Positions 46,613-54,221 of a DNA stretch of 64,000 bases are shown here, piece after piece. The DNA lies in NCBI GenBank assembly GCA_000434195.1, contig HF994452.1:1-64000 (forward strand). Reading direction: 5' to 3'. Position numbers and translations under genes: made by a program. This stretch comes from Clostridium sp. CAG:780. Its GTDB lineage: Bacteria > Bacillota > Clostridia > TANB77 > CAG-508. How positions within the stretch are numbered: position 1 is the stretch's first letter; each line of letters opens with the position of its first letter. Under the pieces are notes generated by a model, which was given only the letters and a program-made list of their open reading frames with translations, ran no database searches and was not told the DNA's origin.

Positions 46613-47527
46613 ATGGGAATAGAACATTCGCAAAATTATTTACATAGTAAACAACTTGTAGCGACTTTGTTATCAAAGAGTAATATTTGTAACGACGATA
46701 TTATAATTGAGATAGGTCCTGGAAAAGGAATTATTACCATTGAACTTGCAAAAAAAAGCAAGCAAGTTATAGCAATAGAGTTTGATGCGAAATTAGCGAA
46801 AACTTTATCTGAAAAGTATAAAGAATCTAAAAAAGTTCAAATAATAGAGATGGATTTTTTAAAATATAAAATATCAGTAAAAGAACCATATAAAGTATGT
46901 GCAAATATTCCATTTAACATAACTGCTGATATTGTGAAAAAGGTATTTGAAGCCGATAATCCTCCTGAAGATATATATTTCATAATGCAGTATGAGGCTT
47001 TTCTCAGGTATTCTGGACAGCCCTTTTATAACGAAAGTTTGAGGTCTCTTTTATACAAACCTTGGTTTTCCGCTGAATTGATTTATGAGTTTAAACCATC
47101 AGATTTTTATCCTGTGCCAAATGCACGAATATGTTTTGCTCACTTTCAAAGAAAAACATCTGCTGATGTTGAGGATGCGATAGACTATAGAAATTTTCTG
47201 TCATATATATTTTTAGCATCTGGAAATACTTTCAAAGATAAAACAAAAAAATTGTTTACTTATGAGCAACAAAAACGCATTTGCAAGTTTTTAAAAATTA
47301 AATTAGAGTCAACGCTTACTGAAATCTCATACGATGGATGGCTGTACCTATATGATGTTTTTCTTAAATTTGTTTCCAACGAAAAAAAAGCTATTATATT
47401 AAATGCTGAACAAGACATGAAAAACAATCAAAACAAGATTCAAAAAAAACATCGAAATCGTAATCATGGTTATTGGAAATTTGAAGCTAAGCGCCAAAAA
47501 AAATTAAAATTTGAAAATGGAAAATAA
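46613..47527 (+). CDS. erm: 23S rRNA adenine N6-methyltransferase, Erm family
   Basis: Erm methylates A2058 of 23S rRNA and gives macrolide-lincosamide-streptogramin B resistance. This protein has 304 residues. Family motifs: HSQNYLHSK near the N terminus, EIGPGKGIITIELAK (SAM motif I) at about 34-48, IEFDAKLAK (II), and the catalytic NIPFNIT at about 101-107 (Erm/KsgA motif IV). A KsgA housekeeping role is disfavoured by the N-terminal sequence, the location and the long basic Asn/Lys/Arg-rich tail (about 265-304, HRNRNHGYW), which is longer than in most Firmicute Erm proteins (about 245-260). AAAGGAGG precedes ATG 46613. Its subtype is not assigned. Confidence 0.85.
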   Translation: MGIEHSQNYLHSKQLVATLLSKSNICNDDIIIEIGPGKGIITIELAKKSKQVIAIEFDAKLAKTLSEKYKESKKVQIIEMDFLKYKISVKEPYKVCANIPFNITADIVKKVFEADNPPEDIYFIMQYEAFLRYSGQPFYNESLRSLLYKPWFSAELIYEFKPSDFYPVPNARICFAHFQRKTSADVEDAIDYRNFLSYIFLASGNTFKDKTKKLFTYEQQKRICKFLKIKLESTLTEISYDGWLYLYDVFLKFVSNEKKAIILNAEQDMKNNQNKIQKKHRNRNHGYWKFEAKRQKKLKFENGK

Positions 47528-47589
47528 GAATTTTATCAGTAGCTATATTTCAAATTTCTATATTATTAGCAATAGTGTAAACAAAAAAG

Positions 47590-47621
47590 TTGACAGAAAA
47601 AAGTAATAAGTAAATCATAAA
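47590..47621 (+). promoter_or_regulatory. possible promoter of the ABC-F gene
   Basis: A consensus TTGACA lies at 47590-47595, but the -10 is poor (candidates TCATAA at 47615-47620 or TAAATC at 47611-47616). Confidence 0.35.
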
Positions 47622-47645
47622 TTACAATTTAGTGATTTGTTAGAT

Positions 47646-47660
47646 AAATAGTAATTTGTA
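47646..47660 (+). repeat. leader repeat AAATAGTAATTTGTA, copy 2 (before ABC-F)
   Basis: Identical to 46586-46600 and located at the same place relative to the Shine-Dalgarno. It may mark a shared origin or a recombination joint of the two resistance genes. Confidence 0.7.
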
Positions 47661-47670
47661 GGGAGGAACA

Positions 47671-49155
47671 ATGTCTTTAATAAGTGTAAATAATTTGACT
47701 TTTGGATATGATGGAAGTTTTAATAATATATTTGAAAATGTTTCATTTAATATAGATACAGATTGGAAATTAGGACTAATAGGTAGAAATGGTAAAGGAA
47801 AAACTACATTTTTAAAGCTATTACAGGGAAAATATGAATATAGAGGAACAATATCAAAAAGTGTAGATGTTGATTATTTTCCTTTTGAAGTAACTAATAA
47901 AAATAGAATGTCAATAGAGATAGTAAATGAAATTGCTCCAAATGTTGAGGATTGGGAAATTATAAAAGAATTGAATTTATTAAATAGTGATATAGAAATT
48001 CTTTATAGAAATTTTAATTTATTAAGTGGTGGAGAACAAATAAAAATACTTTTAATTAGCTTATTTTTAAAAGGAAATAATTTCTTGCTTATAGATGAGC
48101 CTACAAACCATTTGGACATAGAAACAAGAAATAATTTAGTTGATTATTTGGAAAAGAAAAAAGGTTTTATATTAGTATCTCACGATAGAATTTTTTTAGA
48201 TAAAGTTGTAAATCATATTATTTCTATAAATAACACTAATATTGAAATACAGCAGGGTAATTTTTCATCTTGGAAAGAAAATAAAGACAGACAAGATAAT
48301 TTTGAAATAATGCAAAATGAAAAATTACAAAAAGATATAAATAAACTTGAAATTGCTTCAAAAAATACTGCAAAATGGTCTAATGAGGTTGAAAAGTCAA
48401 AATATAAAACAAGCAATTCAGAATCAAAGATAGACAGAGGTTACCTAGGACATAAGTCTGCTAAAATGATGAAAAAGTCAAAAGTTATGGAAGGGCGAAT
48501 TGAAAAGGCAATAGATGAAAAAACTAATTTATTAAAAAATATAGATAGAAATGATAGTTTAAAAATAATTCCAATAGGAAGTAGAAAAAGTCCATTGATT
48601 TTAGCAAATAACTTACAAATAAAATACAATGAAAAAATAATATTCTCTCCAGTTTCATTTGAAGTAGAAAATGGAGATAGAATTGCAATAGTTGGAAAAA
48701 ATGGAATAGGAAAATCAAGTATATTAAAATTGATTTTAGGTCAAGAGATACAATATAACGGAGAATTAAAAATAGCAAATGACTTAAAAATATCTTATGT
48801 ATCACAGAATACAGACTATTTAAAAGGAAACTTAAAAAACTTTTCACAAGATAATAAAATAGATGAAAGTATTTTTAAAGCAATGTTATCTAAAATGGGA
48901 TTTTCAAAATTAGATTTTGATACTAAAATTGAAGAAATGAGCGAAGGACAGAAAAAGAAAATTTTAATTGCAAAAAGTATATCAGAACAAGCTAATATTT
49001 ATATATGGGACGAGCCATTGAATTATATAGATATACTAACAAGAGAACAAATAGAGGACTCAATCTTAAAATATAATCCAACACTAATCTTTGTTGAACA
49101 CGATACAACTTTTGTAGAGAAAGTAGCGACAAAGATTATAACAATAGAAAAATAA
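47671..49155 (+). CDS. ABC-F ribosomal protection ATPase (Lsa/Vga-like)
   Basis: This protein has 494 residues. Two nucleotide-binding domains without membrane spans: GLIGRNGKGKTTFL (Walker A, about 33-46), LSGGEQIKILL, LIDEPTNHLD; then a linker of about 80 residues (200-285) that would reach the ribosomal exit/peptidyl transferase site; then AIVGKNGIGKSSIL, MSEGQKKKILIAKS and IWDEPLNYIDI. The last motif, with LNYID in place of NHLD, is typical of antibiotic-resistance ABC-F proteins of the Lsa/Vga/Sal group, which displace lincosamides, pleuromutilins and streptogramin A. The spectrum cannot be deduced. GGGAGG precedes ATG 47671; a strong terminator follows. Confidence 0.85.
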   Translation: MSLISVNNLTFGYDGSFNNIFENVSFNIDTDWKLGLIGRNGKGKTTFLKLLQGKYEYRGTISKSVDVDYFPFEVTNKNRMSIEIVNEIAPNVEDWEIIKELNLLNSDIEILYRNFNLLSGGEQIKILLISLFLKGNNFLLIDEPTNHLDIETRNNLVDYLEKKKGFILVSHDRIFLDKVVNHIISINNTNIEIQQGNFSSWKENKDRQDNFEIMQNEKLQKDINKLEIASKNTAKWSNEVEKSKYKTSNSESKIDRGYLGHKSAKMMKKSKVMEGRIEKAIDEKTNLLKNIDRNDSLKIIPIGSRKSPLILANNLQIKYNEKIIFSPVSFEVENGDRIAIVGKNGIGKSSILKLILGQEIQYNGELKIANDLKISYVSQNTDYLKGNLKNFSQDNKIDESIFKAMLSKMGFSKLDFDTKIEEMSEGQKKKILIAKSISEQANIYIWDEPLNYIDILTREQIEDSILKYNPTLIFVEHDTTFVEKVATKIITIEK

Positions 49156-49189
49156 GTGTGCGAGAAATTACAAGTTATAGAGTAGTTTT

Positions 49190-49220
49190 AAGAGCGATAT
49201 TTTAAATATTGCTCTTTTTT
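49190..49220 (+). terminator. Rho-independent terminator after the ABC-F gene
   Basis: AAGAGCGATATT (49190-49201) pairs with AATATTGCTCTT (49205-49216), with one G-U, followed by Ts. Confidence 0.85.
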
Positions 49221-49303
49221 CTGTCAAATTTATAATTAAATAATTTGCACATTTCTCAAATTCAAAAGATTATATTAGAATAAGTTTGAGGAGGGATAAG
49301 GAA

Positions 49304-49609
49304 ATGGAAGAATTATTTAATAGACCTATTTTAGATCAACTATATGATTCAATAAGTGATGATTTTGAAACAATGCTATTAAAGAAAAAGAATAGTGATG
49401 GGAAATTTACAGAGTCATTAAAAGTAGAAGAAGAATTAATTTATTTGATAAAAAAATTAGTTAAAGACGAAGAAATATTAGACCAAATAACTAATAAATT
49501 AAATAAATTTGAACTCGCTATTGGCAATGAAACAGATTTACTTTGTAAACATTATTATAAATTAGGGATAGTTGATAGTAAAAAAATATTGATGGAAATA
49601 GGAGAATAA
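49304..49609 (+). CDS. Small hypothetical ICE protein (DUF6809-like?)
   Basis: The product has 101 residues from ATG 49304, nine bases after GGAGG (49290-49294); an in-frame TTG at 49286 precedes that site. It is acidic and helical, ending FELAIGNETDLLCKHYYKLG, reminiscent of small DUF6809-type proteins of Tn1549-like elements, though this is weak. It is four bases from the next gene. No signal peptide. Confidence 0.6.
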   Translation: MEELFNRPILDQLYDSISDDFETMLLKKKNSDGKFTESLKVEEELIYLIKKLVKDEEILDQITNKLNKFELAIGNETDLLCKHYYKLGIVDSKKILMEIGE

Positions 49610-49613
49610 AGGT

Positions 49614-49946
49614 ATGGAAGAAATCGCAGGTAGCTTTTTTGATAATTATGAAGAAGGTTTTTTAGAGTATTTAGAAGTTCATAAAGCACAAGCATTAAAA
49701 GATAGAGAAGACTATCAAACATTAAATAAAAAGATATCAGAACTAAAATATAAATACCCAAATGTAAGAACATTTTTAGAAGAAAAAGAACCAATAGATT
49801 TAAGAGATGATGAACAATATGCAATACTTAATGTACTTGATTATGAAACTGAACTTGATGTTATTGAGTTAAAAGAAAGTTTTAAATTAGGTTTTAAAGA
49901 AGCATTAATCTACTTAAATAATATGGGAATGTTAAAATTAAATTAG
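49614..49946 (+). CDS. Small hypothetical ICE protein
   Basis: The product has 110 residues, acidic and helical. It has a Tyr/Glu-rich start (SFFDNYEEGFLEYLEVHK) and ends ELKESFKLGFKEALIYLNN, a layout similar to its upstream neighbour (long polar helix, then a K-LG-F/D end), so the two may be distant relatives. It is followed by a terminator at 49951. Function unknown. Confidence 0.6.
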   Translation: MEEIAGSFFDNYEEGFLEYLEVHKAQALKDREDYQTLNKKISELKYKYPNVRTFLEEKEPIDLRDDEQYAILNVLDYETELDVIELKESFKLGFKEALIYLNNMGMLKLN

Positions 49947-49950
49947 TTTA

Positions 49951-49986
49951 AAGGGACGGATAATTTAAAAAATCTGTCCTTTTTAT
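49951..49986 (+). terminator. Rho-independent terminator
   Basis: GGACGGAT (49954-49961) pairs with ATCTGTCC (49972-49979), with one G-U; AA/TT pairs extend the base and five Ts follow. Confidence 0.8.
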
Positions 49987-50020
49987 TATGCAATAAAAAA
50001 GAAAGAGAGTGTGATAAATT

Positions 50021-50365
50021 ATGGAAAATGAAGAATTAAAAAATAAGTTAATTAAAAAATTAGAAAGGGAATTAACAGATTTTAAAGATAGTTTAAAGGG
50101 ACTACCTGCAGAACAAATAATAGACAATAGTTATAAAATAACATGTATGCAAACGATACAAGATTATTTAGCATACGATAAAGATTATTCAAAATTCGAA
50201 CTTAAAACATTACTTAAAAGGGAGCATATATTAGAAGAATGCTATGATGATTGGTTATCTAATGATGGTAGTTTAAGAGAGGCTTTAGAATTTTCAATAG
50301 ATGATACGATAGACCTTATTAGAGATAATGAGGTCAAAAAAGAGCGAAATCAAGATGCAAGATAA
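50021..50365 (+). CDS. DUF3848-like ICE protein
   Basis: The product has 114 residues. The pattern ELTDFKDSLKGLPAEQIIDNSYKITCMQTI followed by TLLKREHILEECYDDWL matches the layout of DUF3848 proteins of clostridial conjugative elements (FxxWLxxxPPEEILxxAYEY, then ALLKSPxPL). It lies 20 bases before the TOPRIM gene, in the usual place. Molecular role unknown. Confidence 0.65.
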   Translation: MENEELKNKLIKKLERELTDFKDSLKGLPAEQIIDNSYKITCMQTIQDYLAYDKDYSKFELKTLLKREHILEECYDDWLSNDGSLREALEFSIDDTIDLIRDNEVKKERNQDAR

Positions 50366-50385
50366 GAAAAAGGAGGTGCAAAATT

Positions 50386-51372
50386 ATGCCTGAATTTGTA
50401 CCAAAAGAAGTTGTAAAACAAGCAAAAGAAATTGATTTACTAACTTATTTTATGAACAATAATCCATCAGAACTTGTAAGAAAAGGTACTAATACATATT
50501 CCTTAAAAAGTCATGATAGTGTCATTATAAGTAATGGATTATGGCATAGATTTTCAACACATCAAGCAGGAAAGTCAGCAGTTGATTATCTTATTAAAGT
50601 AGAAAATATGTCATTGCAAGAGGCAGTTTCAAGTGTATTAAATAGAAATATAGATACATATATTAGACCTCAATATAGTAATGAAAACGCACCTAAAACA
50701 ATAGTAATTCCAGAAAAAGCGAGTACCAATAAACAAGTTATAGAGTATCTAAAAAACAGAGGAATTGATGAAGAAATAATAAATGATTGCATAAATAAAA
50801 AGATTATTTATCAAGAAAATAAAACCAATAATGCAGTATTTTTAGGGTACGATAATGATAACAATATCAAATATGCAGGGTGCAGAAGTACAAATGAAAA
50901 AAGAATAATGAGAGATGCAAAGGGGAGTTCAAAAGAGTATTCTTTTAGAATGTTAGGAGCAGAAGAATGTAATTCATTACATATATTTGAAAGCAGTATA
51001 GATTTATTATCTTATGCAACATTATTAAAAAATAAGGGATATGATTATACAAATCAAAATCTTTTATCACTTGCAGGAGTGTATCAACCAAGTTCTAATA
51101 TAGAACAAAGTAAAGTACCAATAGCAGTACAAAACTTTTTAAATAAAAACACAAATATAAAAGATATTGTATTACATTTTGATAATGATATAGCAGGAAG
51201 AAATGCAACAAAAGCAATGATATATGCACTTGATAAGTACAATGTTTATGATATTCCTGCTCCTTATGGTAAAGACATAAATGATTACTTATGTTACAGC
51301 ATAGGGTTAAAAAATAGGCAAGAAATTGACAGATATAAAATGAAAAAAGAGCAAAATAGAGTACCAATATAG
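50386..51372 (+). CDS. DUF3991/TOPRIM primase-like protein
   Basis: The protein has 328 residues. The N-terminal part (about 1-90) resembles a primase zinc-ribbon/DUF3991 region without clear zinc cysteines (LTYFMNNNPSELVRKG, WHRFSTHQAGKSAVDYL). The C-terminal TOPRIM fold has HIFESSIDLLSYA (conserved Glu, about 204-216), LSLAGVYQ, and IVLHFDNDIAGRNATKAM (DxD, about 265-282). Such proteins may prime the transferred strand or process it at oriT. GGAGG precedes ATG 50386. It is followed by the oriT-like region. Confidence 0.8.
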   Translation: MPEFVPKEVVKQAKEIDLLTYFMNNNPSELVRKGTNTYSLKSHDSVIISNGLWHRFSTHQAGKSAVDYLIKVENMSLQEAVSSVLNRNIDTYIRPQYSNENAPKTIVIPEKASTNKQVIEYLKNRGIDEEIINDCINKKIIYQENKTNNAVFLGYDNDNNIKYAGCRSTNEKRIMRDAKGSSKEYSFRMLGAEECNSLHIFESSIDLLSYATLLKNKGYDYTNQNLLSLAGVYQPSSNIEQSKVPIAVQNFLNKNTNIKDIVLHFDNDIAGRNATKAMIYALDKYNVYDIPAPYGKDINDYLCYSIGLKNRQEIDRYKMKKEQNRVPI

Positions 51373-51490
51373 GTACATTTAAAAATGTAAAAAAAGGATT
51401 TCTTGTCCTAGCAAGCACTGAATTTGTTCACACGAAAATATCGTGTTTCAAAATTCTATTCTATGGGGAAACCCCAATCCCCATTTTTAA
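51373..51490 (+). other. Putative origin of transfer (oriT) region
   Basis: This is the 118-base gap immediately before mobC and the relaxase. It contains a palindromic ACATTT-AA-AAATGT (51375-51388), CTTGTCCTAGCAAG, an inverted repeat ACACGA/TCGTGT (51430-51446) and a GGGG-AAA-CCCC hairpin (51465-51475). Location and dense inverted repeats are those of an oriT. The nick position is not assigned. It also holds an inverted copy of the GTGTGAACAAA motif found after parB (51423-51433). Confidence 0.55.
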
Positions 51491-51514
51491 ATGAGTAAAA
51501 CAGGAGGGAGAGAT

Positions 51515-51826
51515 TTGAGAAAAAGATATATAAGAAAAGATATAATGCTTAATGAATTAGAGAATGAAAAGTTAATTGCAGATTGTCAAAGATGTAATCT
51601 TTCTTATGGAGAATATTTTAGAAGATTGTTAATGAATGAAAATATAAAAGAAAAGCCTGGCAAAGAATTTTATGTGATAATGAAACAACTTTCTAAAATA
51701 GGAGTTAATCTTAATCAAATAGCAAAGAAAGCAAATCAAACAGATAAAATAGATAAAGATTATTATAAGAGTGAAGCAAATAATTGGCACAAATTTGCAG
51801 AAGAAGTAAAAAATAAATTTTTGTAG
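51515..51826 (+). CDS. mobC: MobC relaxosome accessory protein
   Basis: The product has 103 residues from TTG 51515, seven bases after AGGAGG (51502-51507); the ATG at 51491 has no such site. A basic start (RKRYIRKDIMLNELENEKL) is followed by a ribbon-helix-helix-like N-terminal region (CNLSYGEYFRRLLMNE) and a MobC segment, MKQLSKIGVNLNQIAKKANQ. MobC binds oriT DNA and helps the relaxase nick. It lies 11 bases before the relaxase gene. Confidence 0.85.
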   Translation: MRKRYIRKDIMLNELENEKLIADCQRCNLSYGEYFRRLLMNENIKEKPGKEFYVIMKQLSKIGVNLNQIAKKANQTDKIDKDYYKSEANNWHKFAEEVKNKFL

Positions 51827-51837
51827 GAGGTGGTAAT

Positions 51838-53220
51838 TTGGCAGTAACAAAAATATGGAAAGTTGTTAAAAGAATGGATCATGTTATAAGTTATGCTAAA
51901 GATGAAAATAAAACGAAAATTGAATTTAATCAGAAATATGAAATGTTGGTAGATGACTTGCAAAATGTAATTGATTATGCAAGAAATTCAGATAAAACAG
52001 AAAAAGAATATTTTGTTACAGGAATAAATTGCGATACAGATTCAGCTTATGAAGAAATGCAAGATACAAAAAGATATTATAATAAAAAAGATAAAATTTT
52101 AGCATTTCACGCATATCAATCTTTTGCAGAGGGAGAGGTTACTCCAGAATTAGCACATCAGATTGGTGTGCAACTTGCAAATGAAATGTGGGGAGATAGA
52201 TTTCAAGTAGTAGTTACAACTCATCTTAATACTAATCATATACATAATCACATAGTGCTTAATTCTGTTTCTTTTGAAGATGGCTTAAAATATTATGATA
52301 ATCATACTAATTATGCAAAAATGAGGCATATATCAGATGAACTTTGTAAGGAATATGGATTAAGTGTAATAGAAGAAAAAGCAACAAAGAAAAAAATGAA
52401 CTATGATAATTTTTATAAGAAATCTTTATATACTGACAACTATTCTAATAATGCAAAACGAGATTTAGATTTAGCAATTAGACAAGCATATTCTTATGAT
52501 GACTTTTTATACTTAATGAAAAAATTAGATTATGAAATTATTTTTAGAGCTAATAAAATAAGTATTAGAAAAGAACCATATAAAAGAAACATTAGAATAG
52601 AAAGAAGATATGGAGAAAATTATTCAATAGAAAATATAAAAAGAAGAATAATAGAAGAACAAGCAGTTCGAGTTCCGTTTATAGAAAATGTTTATAATTA
52701 TAGAAAAGTTAATTATCCTTTTGCAAAAAGGCACAAAAGAGCCAAAGCGAAAGGATTTATTGCTTTATATTATCATTATTGTTATTTGCTAAAAGTTTTT
52801 CCAGATAATGTACCACAACAAAGATTACCACCAAGTATTAGAGCAGATGTTTCAAGAATGGAACAATTATCTGAAGAAGCAAGATTTTTAGCAACACATA
52901 AAATAAAAACATTTGAAGAATTAAGTAATTATCAAGATGATGTGAATTTTAAAATAAAAGAAATACTAGACCAAAGAGAAAGACTTTGGGCAAAAAGAAA
53001 GTTATCAAAAGATGGAAATGAAATGCACGAATATGCAGAGCAGATTTCATCTTTAAATGATAAATTAGTTAAATTAAGAAAGAGGGTGGAATTATGTGAA
53101 GATATTAAAACAAGAGTACCGAAGATAGATAATAATTTATCTGAATTAGATACACAAGAAGAAATGGAAAGAGAAACAAAAGAGAGAAAAAAAGAGAAAA
53201 GAAAAAAAGGAAAGGAGTAA
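51838..53220 (+). CDS. MOBP-type relaxase
   Basis: The protein has 460 residues. It starts at TTG 51838 with GGAGGTGG upstream. The relaxase domain (1-200) has the catalytic-type Tyr region near AYQSF and the metal-binding histidine triad THLNTNHIHNHIVLNS at about 135-150, with FHAYQSFAEGEVTPELAHQIG ahead of it, as in clostridial Tn1549-like relaxases. The C-terminal half is coiled coil and basic (KERKKEKRKKGKE). It nicks oriT and leads the strand into the recipient. It is followed closely by PcfB and the coupling protein. Confidence 0.88.
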   Translation: MAVTKIWKVVKRMDHVISYAKDENKTKIEFNQKYEMLVDDLQNVIDYARNSDKTEKEYFVTGINCDTDSAYEEMQDTKRYYNKKDKILAFHAYQSFAEGEVTPELAHQIGVQLANEMWGDRFQVVVTTHLNTNHIHNHIVLNSVSFEDGLKYYDNHTNYAKMRHISDELCKEYGLSVIEEKATKKKMNYDNFYKKSLYTDNYSNNAKRDLDLAIRQAYSYDDFLYLMKKLDYEIIFRANKISIRKEPYKRNIRIERRYGENYSIENIKRRIIEEQAVRVPFIENVYNYRKVNYPFAKRHKRAKAKGFIALYYHYCYLLKVFPDNVPQQRLPPSIRADVSRMEQLSEEARFLATHKIKTFEELSNYQDDVNFKIKEILDQRERLWAKRKLSKDGNEMHEYAEQISSLNDKLVKLRKRVELCEDIKTRVPKIDNNLSELDTQEEMERETKERKKEKRKKGKE

Positions 53221-53227
53221 ATGATAT

Positions 53228-53992
53228 ATGAGTGTTAATGGAGATGTATCAGAACAAGTAGTAAGATTAAGTTTAGAGGGATTTGAAATTTTAGCAAGAC
53301 TAACTGGTAGTGGAGCAAAGAATGTTGCTGCAATGATTTATACTATTATGAAAGATAAAAAACAAACAAAAGGAAAGATTAGACTTAATAATATGTTAAA
53401 AACAGGAAAGCCTTTAAAAATATTTACAGTAAGCAGAGAAGATTTAAAAACATTTGCAAGAGAGGCAAAAAATTATGGTATTTCATATTGTGCTTTAATC
53501 AATAGAAATAACAAAGACATTGATGGAATGGTAGATGTTATGGTTAAAGATGAAGATGCTTCAAGAATAAATAGAATTGTTGAAAGATTTAAACTAACAA
53601 CAACAGATACTGCAAGAATGGATACTGTTATTACAAAATCTATTGAAGATAGAGAGGCAGAAAAAAGAGAAAAGGGTATTCCAGAAAAATCAAAGGAACA
53701 ACAGCTAGAAGATTTACTTGCTAAAAAGCCTATGCAAACAGAAGAAACCTCAAAAGCAAATTTCAATATGGCAAAGACGGAAAAAGACCCTCTGTCAGAG
53801 CCTTCCTCAACGACTTCCAAAATGCAAGAAGGGGTATCTAAAGGAGCAAAGAAACCATCTGTAAAGAAAGAACTTGCAGAACTTAAAGTTGAAGCAAAGA
53901 AATTAGATGAACAAAAATCTAAAGAAAAGGTTAAAGTAAATATAGTACCTGTTCAAAATAATAAAAAAGCAAAATCAAAATCAAGTAGATAA
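53228..53992 (+). CDS. PcfB/DUF3801 family relaxosome protein
   Basis: The protein has 254 residues. The first 125 residues are the DUF3801/PcfB domain: VVRLSLEGFEILARLTGSGAKN, KIRLNNMLKTGKPLKIF, AKNYGISYCALINR. The second half is a charged, disordered tail. In plasmid pCF10, PcfB couples the relaxosome to the coupling protein; the place here, between relaxase and VirD4, fits. It starts seven bases after the relaxase. Confidence 0.85.
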   Translation: MSVNGDVSEQVVRLSLEGFEILARLTGSGAKNVAAMIYTIMKDKKQTKGKIRLNNMLKTGKPLKIFTVSREDLKTFAREAKNYGISYCALINRNNKDIDGMVDVMVKDEDASRINRIVERFKLTTTDTARMDTVITKSIEDREAEKREKGIPEKSKEQQLEDLLAKKPMQTEETSKANFNMAKTEKDPLSEPSSTTSKMQEGVSKGAKKPSVKKELAELKVEAKKLDEQKSKEKVKVNIVPVQNNKKAKSKSSR

Positions 53993-54005
53993 GGAGGAGT
54001 GTTCA

Positions 54006-54221
54006 ATGGAAGAAATGAGAACAATTAATTTAGATAAATATGATTATCGACTAATATTAAATGCATTAAATGAATTTAGAAATATAAAAATACAAGAAAA
54101 TGTTGATATAGAAATCATAGATAAGTTAATGTCAAAATTGTTAAAAGCCCCTGTAAATAAAAAGATGTTATCTTTAAATAGAACTGCAAAGGGAAAATTT
54201 ACAAGCAATGAAGCAAGATGA
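54006..54221 (+). CDS. Small hypothetical protein preceding the coupling protein
   Basis: The product has 71 residues: LDKYDYRLILNALNEFRNIKI, then IIDKLMSKLLKAP. It is helical and soluble. AAGGAGG precedes it by about seven bases; its stop overlaps the next start by 14 bases, so it is coupled to VirD4. Small proteins of this type are common in this position of Tn1549-like elements; the role is not known. Confidence 0.7.
   Translation: MEEMRTINLDKYDYRLILNALNEFRNIKIQENVDIEIIDKLMSKLLKAPVNKKMLSLNRTAKGKFTSNEAR

Noticed and set aside
46613..47527. KsgA/RsmA housekeeping dimethyltransferase
   Set aside because: Start motif, catalytic stretch and position beside an ABC-F resistance gene inside a conjugative element favour Erm.
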